From: Cafeteria roenbergensis
Lineage: Eukaryota > Sar > Bigyra > Bicosoecida > Cafeteriaceae
Assembly (NCBI GenBank): GCA_008330645.1
Contig: VLTN01000098.1
Span: 1 to 64,000, forward strand
Length of the DNA: 64,000 nucleotides
Direction of reading: 5' to 3'
Below are positions 35,154 to 44,900 of this stretch, one piece after another. How positions within the stretch are numbered: position 1 is the first letter of the stretch; every line of letters starts with the position of its first letter. The translations under genes and the position numbers were made by a program. The notes beneath the pieces are model-generated. The model saw only the letters and a program-made list of their open reading frames with translations. It did no database searches and had not been told where the DNA came from.

Positions 35154-35615
35154 GGCTCCAATGCTGCGTGGGACAAGCCGAGAGTTTTTCACCGTGCATG
35201 TGTCCCGCGTCCGTGGCGCTCCTGGGTGTCGTCGCGTCCGGTCGGTCCAGCGACCCAATCGTCGCACCCATGCACGCGGTCACACCTGCGCCAGCCACCC
35301 CACAGGGCCAAAGGTGACATGCCTCACCCGGTTTCCCGTTATTGGAGGACGACAAGGCGCGCCTTGCGTGTGCGCAGTACTGGCGGCGCAGCAGGAGGGG
35401 GTGAACGGCGCAGTTTCCCTTGAGCGCGGCATGCGGCGTGCCTCTGCCGGCGAACGAGCGGCCGCTGGGCCAGTGGAGGGGTCGCGCAGCCTTGCACAGC
35501 ATTACGCTCAGCGCCAAGCACCCCTGGCCCCAGGGCTCGCTGGCCTTGCACACAACAGGCCTCGCCACGCGAGGCTCAGCAGGGCTGGAGAGCCCTTTGG
35601 TCCACCCACCCAGAC
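35154..35615. other. 462-bp gap between RNase H2A and BRE-like gene
   Basis: Both flanking genes are on the plus strand. The gap should hold the RNase H2A 3' UTR and the next promoter. No open frame with family resemblance, RNA gene or repeat was seen. Confidence 0.5.
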
Positions 35616-37106
35616 ATGGCAACCGTCGCGCAACTCGCTGCTCGTGCGGCCGAGGCCCTCCAGGAGCAGGGCCTGGACTACATTGTGCAGCTGGAAAGTG
35701 CCGGCGCCGCGGCAGCAACGGGAGCGCAGGGGCTGTTTTCGGGCGGCGTGCGAATTGACATCAACTGGTGCGGATTGGCGCTTCGCTGGAGGTTCTCCTT
35801 CTCCGGCCCGGGGACGTTTGGGCCGGAGTGGGGCACAGCAGCTCCGGAAATTGACCTCGCAGTGCCCGTGCCGGAGCACGCCGGGGCGGCGGCGAGCCCC
35901 TTGGGTCTGGCAAAGTCGCGCCCAGGCCCGCTCGCGCACGCGGAGGCGCTTTGCTTGTGCGCGTGGGACTCCCCCAGAGCCGTGGCTCCAATGGGGTGGC
36001 TGCCCTTGCCCGGAACCAGCGAGCTTGAGGCGGCCCACTGCATGGCGGAGCTGCAGGCTTGGTCCGTCGAGGCGCTGTGCGAATGGGACGGTCGCGACGC
36101 GTCAAGTCTCGCCCAGCTCGTGACGGAGCTGGTGGCGACCATGTCATCATCGCACGCTGAGTTTGCTGAGCGAGTCTTGCCGGGTGCCGCAGCAGGCGTC
36201 AAGTCCCTCTCGTCCGTCGCGCACCACGTCCTGACTGTGGACGACGGAGCGAGAGGCAGCCGCGTGGTTGTGCGGAGCCCCGTGGCCTTTTTCACGGAGC
36301 CTGAGCCGACCGTAGCAGCCGGGCAAACCAGAGCCGCTGTTGAGGTCACTTTCCAGGCAAAAGGCGCTGCCGCTGCCGCCGAGGGCGACGACGGCGTCAA
36401 GGTGACAGCCCGGATCGTGGGGCCCGCGGCGATGCCGGTGACGAGCGCGATCGTGTTGCCCCCGCTGCTCGTCGACGACGCTGGGGGCTTGAGCGGATTC
36501 GTTGCGGCAGCCAGCAAGCGAGTTCTCGGCTCGTGGAAGGCTCGCCGAGAATTCTGCAAGGCCATCGCGACGCTGGCCTCTGGCGTGGCAGCGGCGCAGG
36601 AGGCTTCCGGGGCCGAGTCGGTGGCAGGCCCCGGCGTGCTCGCCTGGGATGCTGTGGACTGGTCCCGCGTCAGCGTGCCTGTTCGCGCCGTGGAAGGCCC
36701 CGGCGCGTGGGTGCCGCTCCCGCCGCTGCTCTGCCAGTTCGCGGGGCAGGCTGCCGACCCTGCGCGCGGCGAGGACCAGCCTGCCCTGGCCAACCCCGGC
36801 TTGTCCGCAGACGGCTCGCGGGAGGCACACTACTGCGTGCAGCCAGGCGCAGCCGCTGGGTCCGCTGCCCGGGTCGCTGCCGTGCTGACCGTGCGGCTGA
36901 GCCACGCCTTCCCTGCCGAGGCTCCGGCCATCGAGCTCCGAAGCATTGCGCCCTCAGACGGCAGCGCGCGGCCCGGCGTCGTGAGTGACAGGGACGCGCC
37001 GATCGGATGGTCGCCGGACGGGGTGCAGCCCTCTGAGCTCGCGATCCGGGTCACGCTGCACGCTTGGACAAAGCTTCTGCCGCTGCTGGCAGCAACCCCC
37101 GCGTAG
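35616..37106 (+). CDS. BRE/BRCC45 (BABAM2)-like protein
   Basis: Single exon, 496 aa (human BRE is 383). BRE is the scaffold of the BRCA1-A and BRISC deubiquitinase complexes and is built of degenerate ubiquitin E2-variant (UEV) folds. The resemblance is in order along the chain: WRFSFSGPGTFGPEWGTAAP (UEV beta meander with a YPxxPP-like turn replaced), EWDGRDASSLAQLVTELVAT (cf. the W-N-P...L..LV.EL segment), GFVAAASKRVLGSWKARREFC (cf. the Y..RREYI helix), and VRLSHAFPAEAPAIELRSIA (second UEV). No catalytic Cys is expected. This is a distant family match made by eye; a different UEV/RWD protein is the main alternative. It is convergent with SYF1 across 254 bp holding a tandem repeat. Confidence 0.6.
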   Translation: MATVAQLAARAAEALQEQGLDYIVQLESAGAAAATGAQGLFSGGVRIDINWCGLALRWRFSFSGPGTFGPEWGTAAPEIDLAVPVPEHAGAAASPLGLAKSRPGPLAHAEALCLCAWDSPRAVAPMGWLPLPGTSELEAAHCMAELQAWSVEALCEWDGRDASSLAQLVTELVATMSSSHAEFAERVLPGAAAGVKSLSSVAHHVLTVDDGARGSRVVVRSPVAFFTEPEPTVAAGQTRAAVEVTFQAKGAAAAAEGDDGVKVTARIVGPAAMPVTSAIVLPPLLVDDAGGLSGFVAAASKRVLGSWKARREFCKAIATLASGVAAAQEASGAESVAGPGVLAWDAVDWSRVSVPVRAVEGPGAWVPLPPLLCQFAGQAADPARGEDQPALANPGLSADGSREAHYCVQPGAAAGSAARVAAVLTVRLSHAFPAEAPAIELRSIAPSDGSARPGVVSDRDAPIGWSPDGVQPSELAIRVTLHAWTKLLPLLAATPA

Positions 37107-37270
37107 CGGCTCGTCGATGGCAGGGAGACGGCGGTTTCTTGCGCGTGTGGGGCTTAGTGAGCCGCACTTGCAAGGAGCGCAAGCCCAATAGCGAGCGCGA
37201 CGCCCCAACGACGACACCCAGGCATCCTTGCTTTGTGGCTCGCCTCTCACACACCCTGGCTCGCCTCGCG

Positions 37271-37322
37271 CGCGCGCACGCGCACGCTCGCTCGCTCGCG
37301 CGCACGCGCACGCTCGCTCGCT
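37271..37322. repeat. Two identical 26-bp CG/CA-rich tandem units
   Basis: Units 37271-37296 and 37297-37322 are identical and consist of alternating pyrimidine-purine steps (CGCGCGCACGCGCACG) followed by CTCG repeats. They lie between the convergent BRE-like and SYF1 genes. Alternating CG/CA DNA readily adopts the Z form. Confidence 0.9.
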
Positions 37323-37360
37323 CGCTCTCGCGCTTGCGCGCACCCAGTCGGCTGTCCCGA

Positions 37361-40288
37361 TCACATGTCGATGTCGAGCTCGCCGTCATCAGCCTCCGCC
37401 TCGGCGCCGGCGACCCCAGTGACAGCCTCGGCAGGCGAGGAGCGCCCCACATCGGCCTCCTCAGCACCGCGAGCGACCTTTGGCTGCGGGTCGCCCCCAG
37501 CGTCCTCGTCCTCGTCTTCGCCTCCATCCTCGTGGCGGGTCGCAGCAGCTGCTGCGCCGCCCGCTCGGGCATCGACCCCGGGTGCCTGCTCCCGCGGCTC
37601 CCGCTGCCGCTTTTGCGCTCGTGTGGCAGCCCCGTCGCCCCCAGCGGCGCGGTTCATCGCCGCTGCTCGCTCGCTGAGCTCTTGCTCCGTGTAGCCGCCG
37701 GACTTGGTCGTGGCCGCTTGCACTTCTCGGCGCCTCATAGCCATCGTGCGGAAGGACTCTCGCGTGCCGTGGGCCAGCTCGAGCTCCTTCCAGGCGTCCC
37801 AGAGCTTGAGCGAGGCGTCGTCCTTGCCGCCAGCAAACTGTGCTCCGTGAGAGAAGATGGCGCGGGCGCGGTCGAACTCCCCCATGCGTGCCTCGAGCGA
37901 GGCAAAGTGAAGGCAAACATCCGCAGCGTCGGCCTCGGCAACGGCGTCGGCGGCCTCCTCCCACACCTGCCGGGCGGCAACCACCCCGTAAAATTCCTCC
38001 GCCTTGGCCGCCCAGCGACGGTACACCACTGCCCGGTCAGCAGGCGCCACCTGCTTGGACGCTCGGTCCAGCGCGGACAGGCAGCCGCGCACGGAGCCGT
38101 ACCGCTCCTCGAAGGCGGCCAGGAGCAGCCACATGTCCTTGGCCTGCGCAGGTGGCGCCGCAGCGAGCGCCTCCTGGAACAGCGCGCGCGTTCGCTCGAC
38201 CTTTGTGCCCTTGTACCGCTCGACGAAGCGAGAGAGGTACGCGGACCAGAGCTCGCCCGCCTGCGGCCACGGGAAGGCGGCCAGCCCTCGCTCGAAGGCG
38301 CGGAAGGACCGTTCGTGGTACCCCTGCCCGGAGAGCCAGTCGGCGAAGCTGAGCACCATGCGAGGCGTGGCGACCCCCAGCTCCAGAGCCCGGTCGTACG
38401 CAGCAGCCACTGTCTCTGGAGTCCCGACCGCCTCTTCCAGGTCCAGCAGCAGGGCCCACGACCTGGCCGAGCGGAACGCGAGCGCTTGCTGGGACGGGAC
38501 GCCCACGGCGCCAGCAGCGCCGCTGCTCCTGGTGGCAGTGGCAGTGCTGCCTGACAGCACGCTTGCAGAAGCCACGGACGTTGTGTCTGCGTCGGCTTCG
38601 GCGGCTTGCTGCCCGAAAATTCGCCGCTTCTGGCCTGCCGCGGCGGGAGTGACGGCCCGCTGCATCACGCGCAGCGCGGCCTTGGGGTTGCCGCAGCGCA
38701 CCTCCATCTCAGCCCAGCTGCACCAAAGAGCGGCCACGTCGTCCGTGCTCTTGGCAGGGGCAGCCACGGCCCGCTCGAACACGCGGCGAGCCCCGCTCAG
38801 CTCCGGTGGGCTGGCGCCGTGTGCCAGCGGGAGACCGCCGCAGGCAGCCACCGCTGACTTTTCGTACTCCTTGGCCAAGCGGACCCACAGGTCGCGCGCC
38901 CTGCCCCCGGCCGCCTGGAACGGGTCCACGGTCCTCACCGCCTCGCCCAGCGTGCGGGCGACGTCGGCAGCCTGTCCGCGGGAGCTGTACTCGTCGGCGC
39001 GGCGCAGCCACTCGCGAACGTTGTGGGGGTTTTGGCGCAGCAGCACGGCGGAGAGCAGCAGGGGCCGCCGAGCTACGAGCGCCTCGAGGCGCTCGAGGCG
39101 CAGCTGGACCTCGCTTCGCAGCGCCTGCGCCTGGGACACGCCCGCACCACCGCCGCTGACGGAGGCCAAGCCCTCAGCGCCACCAGTGCGCAGCGCGTGC
39201 AGCTCGAGCGCGCACGAGGCGGCGTCCAGCGGCGGAGGCGCGACTGCCTCGTCCTCGGCGCCGTCGTCCGCCCCCTCCTCGGCCTCGGCCTCTGCCTGCC
39301 GGGCCACGCGGGCCTCCACAAGCAGCTCTTCAAACTGCCAGTAGGCGTCGAACACGGCAGAGAAGTCCCGAACGGTGCCCACCTTTGCTAGAGCGGCTTC
39401 GTAAATGTCCCTCGCCCGCTCAAACTGGCCCAGACGCACGTGGTAGGCCGCGTGGGCGCACCAAAGGCGCCCAACCTCGTCGCTGAAGCGACGGATTCCC
39501 GCCTCAAAGATGCGCTCCACGCGCGCAGCCGAGGCCAGGGAGGCCGCTCCCCCGCCAGCCGTCGCGTCAGCAGCCGCCGCCTCGTCCGCCGCCAGAGGCA
39601 GGCCACCCGCGTCCCGGATCGCTTGCGGGTGTGCGGCAATCGTCTCGCAAAGCAGCATCCACATGGCGTGCTTGGAGTCCCCGCGGCTGGAGCGGAATTT
39701 CGGGTCGTCCACAAGAATAGCGAGGTGCCTCGCTGCCTCGGCGGGCCGCCCGCGCTTCAGCAGCAGGTGCACCGCATCTTCCCGTGCCGCCGGGTCGAAC
39801 TGAACCAGGCGCTTGAACAGCGCCGATGCGGTGGACACTGGCACGTCCGCTTGCTGCACAAATGCTCGGACGAGCGGCCACACGTGCTGGTGCTGCGTCA
39901 CCGGCAGCGCCCTCAGCGCGCGGTCGAAGGCGCGCCGCGCGCCTGTGACCTGGCGCTGTCGGACGATGTGCCGCAAGTACATGATCCAGATGCGCGGCAT
40001 CTTGTGCATCGTGGAGAGTGCACGCTCGCAAACCAGGGTGGCGGCCTTGATGGCTGGGTCGGTGACCGAAAGGCTCCGCACCTGGCCCAGGCGGTCCTCC
40101 AAGTACTGTTTCCACAGCTTGTAGCTGCCAGGAATGCTACGGACAGCCCGCTCGTAGACAGCGTTGCGAGCCGTCGCCGGCCGCTTCGCCACGGCCTCGG
40201 CATAGCTCACCCACGTGCCAACCGAGTACGGGTTGCGCTGTAGCTCCTCCTCGAACGCTACGTCGGCCTCAGACTGCGCCAGTGACAT
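37361..40288 (-). CDS. XAB2: SYF1/XAB2 splicing factor (HAT repeats)
   Basis: Single 975-aa frame starting MSLAQSEADVAFEEELQRNP (human XAB2 is 855 aa). SYF1 is a scaffold of the Prp19/NineTeen-associated complex of the spliceosome and, as XAB2, joins transcription-coupled DNA repair. Almost the entire protein is half-a-TPR (HAT) repeats; diagnostic stretches include SYKLWKQYLEDRLGQV, MHKMPRIWIMYL, RRAFDRALRALPVTQHQHVWP, KLWDAWKELELAHGTRESFR and EVGRLWCAHAAYHVRLGQFE. Human XAB2 has the same motifs in the same order. Insertions relative to human are Ala/Asp-rich (near residues 245-260 and 320-340). The acidic tail ending DDGELDIDM replaces the usual C-terminus. Confidence 0.95.
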   Translation of the reverse strand: MSLAQSEADVAFEEELQRNPYSVGTWVSYAEAVAKRPATARNAVYERAVRSIPGSYKLWKQYLEDRLGQVRSLSVTDPAIKAATLVCERALSTMHKMPRIWIMYLRHIVRQRQVTGARRAFDRALRALPVTQHQHVWPLVRAFVQQADVPVSTASALFKRLVQFDPAAREDAVHLLLKRGRPAEAARHLAILVDDPKFRSSRGDSKHAMWMLLCETIAAHPQAIRDAGGLPLAADEAAAADATAGGGAASLASAARVERIFEAGIRRFSDEVGRLWCAHAAYHVRLGQFERARDIYEAALAKVGTVRDFSAVFDAYWQFEELLVEARVARQAEAEAEEGADDGAEDEAVAPPPLDAASCALELHALRTGGAEGLASVSGGGAGVSQAQALRSEVQLRLERLEALVARRPLLLSAVLLRQNPHNVREWLRRADEYSSRGQAADVARTLGEAVRTVDPFQAAGGRARDLWVRLAKEYEKSAVAACGGLPLAHGASPPELSGARRVFERAVAAPAKSTDDVAALWCSWAEMEVRCGNPKAALRVMQRAVTPAAAGQKRRIFGQQAAEADADTTSVASASVLSGSTATATRSSGAAGAVGVPSQQALAFRSARSWALLLDLEEAVGTPETVAAAYDRALELGVATPRMVLSFADWLSGQGYHERSFRAFERGLAAFPWPQAGELWSAYLSRFVERYKGTKVERTRALFQEALAAAPPAQAKDMWLLLAAFEERYGSVRGCLSALDRASKQVAPADRAVVYRRWAAKAEEFYGVVAARQVWEEAADAVAEADAADVCLHFASLEARMGEFDRARAIFSHGAQFAGGKDDASLKLWDAWKELELAHGTRESFRTMAMRRREVQAATTKSGGYTEQELSERAAAMNRAAGGDGAATRAQKRQREPREQAPGVDARAGGAAAAATRHEDGGEDEDEDAGGDPQPKVARGAEEADVGRSSPAEAVTGVAGAEAEADDGELDIDM

Positions 40289-40303
40289 CCATTGCCGGCG
40301 GGA

Positions 40304-40876
40304 TCACCGCGCGGTGGACAGCAGCGGCAGCGGGCGCGCGCGAGCAGCAAAGGCGAGGCTGTGAAGCCCGGCCTGCTGCTTCTCGACGGTTGCCTCGGGC
40401 CCGCGCGCACTCACGGCAAGCATGGCCTCCATCCCGTCAGGCCCGCAAAGCTGGGCGGCAACGGCCTGCGATGTCGCGGGCCGGTTCGGTCCCACAAGAA
40501 TAGGCGTGCCCGCCAGCTCAAGAGCGGGGGCAGGGGCGCTTGCTGCGTTTCCTGATCGGCCCGGCAGAGCCAGCCGAGTGCGGCGGCGCGTTCCGGCTTC
40601 CCACGACCGCTTGAACGGAAGCAAGCCTCGAGTCGTGTGGTTTGTTCGCTGCGACGGGGCAGGCTCCGGCCGAGCCAAGGCGCGCCCCAGGACTTGCCGG
40701 AGCTTGGAGACAGCTCGGGGCGGCGACATGAACAATTCAGCTGGCGCAAGCGTTTGCAGTCGTCGAGCAAGCCACCCGACATGCACAGAGTCAAGAACGG
40801 GGCCGGGCAGCCACAAACGCGTGCGATTGCGGAGTAGGGCACCTGTCCGTGTAGCCTTGGTTTGAAGGCAGCGCAC
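40304..40876 (-). CDS. Hypothetical 190-aa basic protein (doubtful)
   Basis: Open frame of 190 codons, Arg/Leu-rich, with ordered-looking segments (VLDSVHVGWLARRLQTLAPA and AVSKLRQVLGRALARPEP) and an N-terminus without acidic residues that would fit a mitochondrial import signal. Its end lies only 15 bp before the SYF1 start on the same strand, which leaves little room for a 3' UTR and the SYF1 promoter. It could be real with overlapping transcripts, part of a spliced gene, or chance. No family recognised. Confidence 0.3.
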   Translation of the reverse strand: MRCLQTKATRTGALLRNRTRLWLPGPVLDSVHVGWLARRLQTLAPAELFMSPPRAVSKLRQVLGRALARPEPAPSQRTNHTTRGLLPFKRSWEAGTRRRTRLALPGRSGNAASAPAPALELAGTPILVGPNRPATSQAVAAQLCGPDGMEAMLAVSARGPEATVEKQQAGLHSLAFAARARPLPLLSTAR

Positions 40877-41229
40877 CGGGCCATCGGTCGCAGAAAAACG
40901 CCATGCTCAACGAGCCTGCCGCATGCGCTGGGCAGGCTGCCACCACTCGAAAAGGCAAGCGAGGCCATCCCAAACAACAACGTAGCAGGGCGAAGACCGA
41001 ACGCGAGGGACCCTGAGGGCCTCGCCCGGGGTGAGCGGCCGTCTTGAGCGGTGGCGCGAGCGGCCGAGCCCCAGCCGCTCGTGGCCAGGCCGCTTGCTGC
41101 GCCCCGTGCCACAAATCAAGCGCGGGTACGCGCTCGCTCGGATCTCCAGGAGCGCGACGGGGTCGAAACTGACGGGGGAGACGGGAGAGGCCGACGGGGG
41201 TGGCGTTCTTGCTGGTGGCCCGACGCGGC

Positions 41230-41614
41230 TCACTGGGTCGGCTCTCTCCGCCTCAGGCCCTGCGCACGCGGGCGGGGCGACGCACCCAGGCACCCGGAGA
41301 CGATGTTTGCAGCGACTCACCTGTCCCCCAAGCGACGCGCTTGCGTCAGTGGTGCGCTCTGGCAGAACGTTCGGCGCGGGCGCTTCGCCAGGCCACACTG
41401 CTCCCCCCGCTCCCCTCCAAGCTGCAATTCTCGCGTGTCTCACCGCCAACTCGTTGGAGCAAACCTCCATCAAGTCCGAGAAAAACCCGCCGCACCTGTC
41501 GGTGACGTCGGCGGCGTTGAGAATGCCGACGGTCGCGACGCACCGCTTGTATTTCGTGTCGAGAACTCTGCAAATGTCCTTGAGCGGGGCCTTCGGCTTG
41601 CCGGAGTCCGCCAT
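41230..41614 (-). CDS. Small CX9C-type mitochondrial intermembrane-space protein
   Basis: Exon 1 (41614-41444) encodes 57 aa; a proposed intron (41260-41443, GTGAG...GCGCAG, phase 0) leads to a nine-residue end (41259-41230) and stop, total 66 aa. Residues 15-25 are CRVLDTKYKRC (CX9C) and 41-52 are CGGFFSDLMEVC (CX10C), the paired-cysteine helix hairpin of proteins imported by the Mia40 relay, many of them cytochrome c oxidase assembly or structural factors (Cmc1, Coa6, Cox6b classes). Size and layout fit; I cannot choose the subfamily. Exon 1 is well supported; exon 2 rests only on splice signals and frame. It is head-to-head with the disordered protein at 41924. Confidence 0.65.
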
Positions 41615-41923
41615 GGCCACAGCAAGGCGAAGCGGGCGGTCTCTTCCTGGCGTCGGGTTGTGGTGGGCTCACTGTCGATCTGCTCGCGGGCCAGGCAGCA
41701 AATCGAGCGCACGCGCTTGCGCGGCTCTGCCAGGGGGTCACCACGCGAGACGGAGTTTTGCACACAGCTGCTGGTCGGCGTCAGAGGGGCGGCAGCCGGG
41801 TCCAAACTCTTTGACGCCGGCGTTGCCGAGCCGCCGTGCAGCTGCATGCGGTCGTCAGCCGGCTTGCGTGCCCGGCCGCGCTCCAGCGATGCGCGGCAGC
41901 GGCGGGCTTTGGATTCCAGCCTC
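41615..41923. promoter_or_regulatory. 309-bp head-to-head promoter gap
   Basis: Between the diverging starts of the CX9C gene and the 1130-aa disordered protein. The plus-strand frame is open through this gap, so the true start of the right-hand gene could lie a little earlier. No distinct element was recognised. Confidence 0.4.
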
Positions 41924-44900
41924 ATGGCTGCGGGGTCGTTTTCGACTCTCAAGCACTCGGCAAGCGGGCTGGGGATGGACGCACTCCAACGGCAAAGCGA
42001 GAAGCGAGCGCGCTCGCCTTGGGCCGGCGTGCAGTCCAAGGTAATGAGCGCGTTTCGGCAGACGGAAATCCGCGGTCGTGCCCCCGCCCCGTCCGGCGAT
42101 GGCGTGGCTCCAAATCGCTCTCAGCGGGCGCAGTCCGTGTCTGCAGCAGCAAGCCGCCGAGCAGCAAGTTCTGCTGCAAGCGGAAGGCTGGCCGGTGTGG
42201 CGACGCGCAGCCGGTCCGCTGCGTCGGCTCAACGCTCCAGGCTGCAAGCGGCGCGGGCCAAGCCTCAAGCGCACCCGTCGGCTCAGGGGCGTCCCCAGCA
42301 TCGCAACCCCGTTTCCCGCCCGCCTGCATCTCGGGCCCGAGCCACTTCCGGGCGGGCTGCGCCTGGCGAGCTCGCGGCCCGGGCTGCCCGGCGCGCAGCA
42401 AGCGCCCCTGGCAAGCGTCGGTCGGCCTCGCGCCAAGAGGCAAGCCGAACGCGGAGCATCAGTTCCCGCCCTAGCATGGGGGCTGCTCGCCGCCGCAGTG
42501 CGGGGGATTCGGACCGGGCGGCCGGGCGACGTGTTCCCGGCGTGCAGCTCCCCGAAGCGTCGGCGCCAGTGAGGGGCTCCGGGCTCCAGGCCGCTTCAAG
42601 GTCGAGGCCTGAGAGTGTGGCATCGTCGGGGGCCGTGTCTGACTTCAGGCCTCCCAGCCGGGCGGAGTCCGCGCCGCATCCCGCCCGCGGCGCGCTCGGC
42701 GCCACGGTCCAACCGTCGGCACGCCGGTCGCACCGCACGCGGCACACCGAAGCGGAGCTCGCCGACTCGTTGTCCTTCGCGCGGCTGGTGGCCAGCAGGG
42801 CCGGGGCTGCCACGGGCCAGCTCCGGGACGCGCTAGGCCGCATGCGACACGCGACCGATGCTCTCCAGCAAGCGCTGGACGACGGAGCCTCGCTCGCTGG
42901 GAGGGCGCGGGACCTGCTGCTCCGCCTGGGGCCCCATGCGAGAGGCAGCAGGGCCCTGCTCCCTGCCTCGGTGGCGGCGACAGCGGCGCGGGTGTCGAGG
43001 CTGGCGAATGCGGCTGAGGACGCTGCGGCGGAGGGCTCGCACGGCGACTCCTTGGGCGGCGCGAAGGCCGTGGCCGTGCTCTCCGCTGCGCAAGCAGCAG
43101 CCCAGGCTGCGAGCAGAACCGAGGCAGCGGCGCTGCTTCAGCTGGCCCTTGCAGCCGAGGAGATGGGCGACGGCGGGCCCCTGACGGCAGACCTCGTGCT
43201 GAGGGCGGCCAAAGACAGCGAGTCAGCCGTCGCGCGAGACGTGCGAAGCGCAGCCGATCAAGCCAGGCTAGGCTCTACCGCTCTCGGCGCGCGGTTGCCT
43301 TCGAGCGCAAGTCCCGACTCTGTCGCAAGGTCGTCGGCTGGAACCCGCATGGGGCGTCGCCCAGACCTGTGGACCCCAGCGAGGCGCCCCCACTCAGGCA
43401 GCTCGTCTCGCTCGGCGCCAGTGACTGCAAGCGGCCCACGCAAAGCTGACATCCTCCACCGCTCGTACGGCCTCACGCAGCAGCTCGTGGAGGCAGCTGC
43501 GTCGCAACCGCCCCCCCCGCCGCCCCCGCCATCATCGCCGCCGGGGACCCCCCCTCTCGAGGACCAGCTGAAGCGGCAACGCCATCGTCACCAGCTGCAG
43601 CTCGAGCCACTGCAGCTCGAGCCACTGCAGCAGCCGGAGCCCCTGCACCCGAGCCAGCGTTCGCAGCAGCATCAGCAGCAGCAGCCGCGCCGAAGGCCCG
43701 GCTCTTCGGCATCCGAGGGCAAGCGCCAACCACGCCCCGTGCCGATCAGGGTGCCTGGCAGGCCCAGCTCCACACAGGGCCAGCAGCGAAGGCGAGCGGA
43801 GCCGCAGCCAGGGCGCGACGCAAGGCGGGGCCGAGCCGTTTCGGTCGGTCCCACCGCAGCAAAACGAACGCCTGCGCGGCCGTCGGAGGCTGAGGGGACC
43901 TCGCTGGCTGGCCGAGCGCGACTGGATCTCCCGCTCCCAGCCCCGAGCTCAGAGCAAAGGCCCAGCACCACAATTGCGGCCGCCGCGCAAGCACGTCCCA
44001 GCTCGCGCTCGGGCCGCCGCATGCGCGCCAGCAAGGCCATGGCTGGCGGCCGAGACCACGATGAACGGGGCGCTGCCCCCTCCGCCAGGGCACGCTCTGC
44101 ACCAAGGGGCGCGCGGACGGCGTCAACACAGTCAGTCAGCCCGACAGGGCCAGCGGCCGCCTCTATGACCCCCGCCCCTGGTCCAGCAGCAAGCGCCTTG
44201 CCCGCGCGATCGAAAAGCGCTGGTGCGGCCGGGCGAGGGCGCCCCGATGCAGCGGTGCTGGCGCTGGCTCGGAGCAGCGTGGACAGGACGCACCCAGCAG
44301 GCAGCATCCTTTCACCCGATGGCAGCGAGGGAAGCATTGCCCAGGCTCTGAGCAGAACTCTGGGCACCGCAATCGACTCCTCACCGCTGACCAAACCAGG
44401 CACGTCAGTGCTGGGCCGCGGGCAGCGCGACCCACAGCAAGAGCCGCTCGACGCCCGCAGCCTGGGCCGCGCCTGCGCGCAAAGGGCGAGGGCCGCGTCC
44501 ATATCGAGCAGCGAAGACCTGAGCGAACTCGACAACGGCGCAGCGGGAGCCGAGCACGGTGCAGGCGGATCCAGGAAGGATGGGGGAAGAAGACAGACGA
44601 CCACACCCCCGCTTGCTAGCCCTGGCGATGGGCTGGGCGAGGACCTGGCTCCTCCCGCAGAAGGCGTCTTCTCCTTCCCCGAGCGCGAAGTGGACACCGC
44701 GGCTGCGACCCACCGCAGCGAGATTCTGGCGCCCCCGCCCCCACCCCCTGGCCTCGCGCTCGCTCACACCGCCGACGCGCCAACTGCGGACACAGACGCC
44801 GTGGCGCCCAGGAGAATGCGCGGCGCTTCTGCAGCCGCGCAGCAGGCGGCCCTGGACAAGGACATGCGCGAGGCCGCTGTTGCTGCATCCAAACGCTCAG

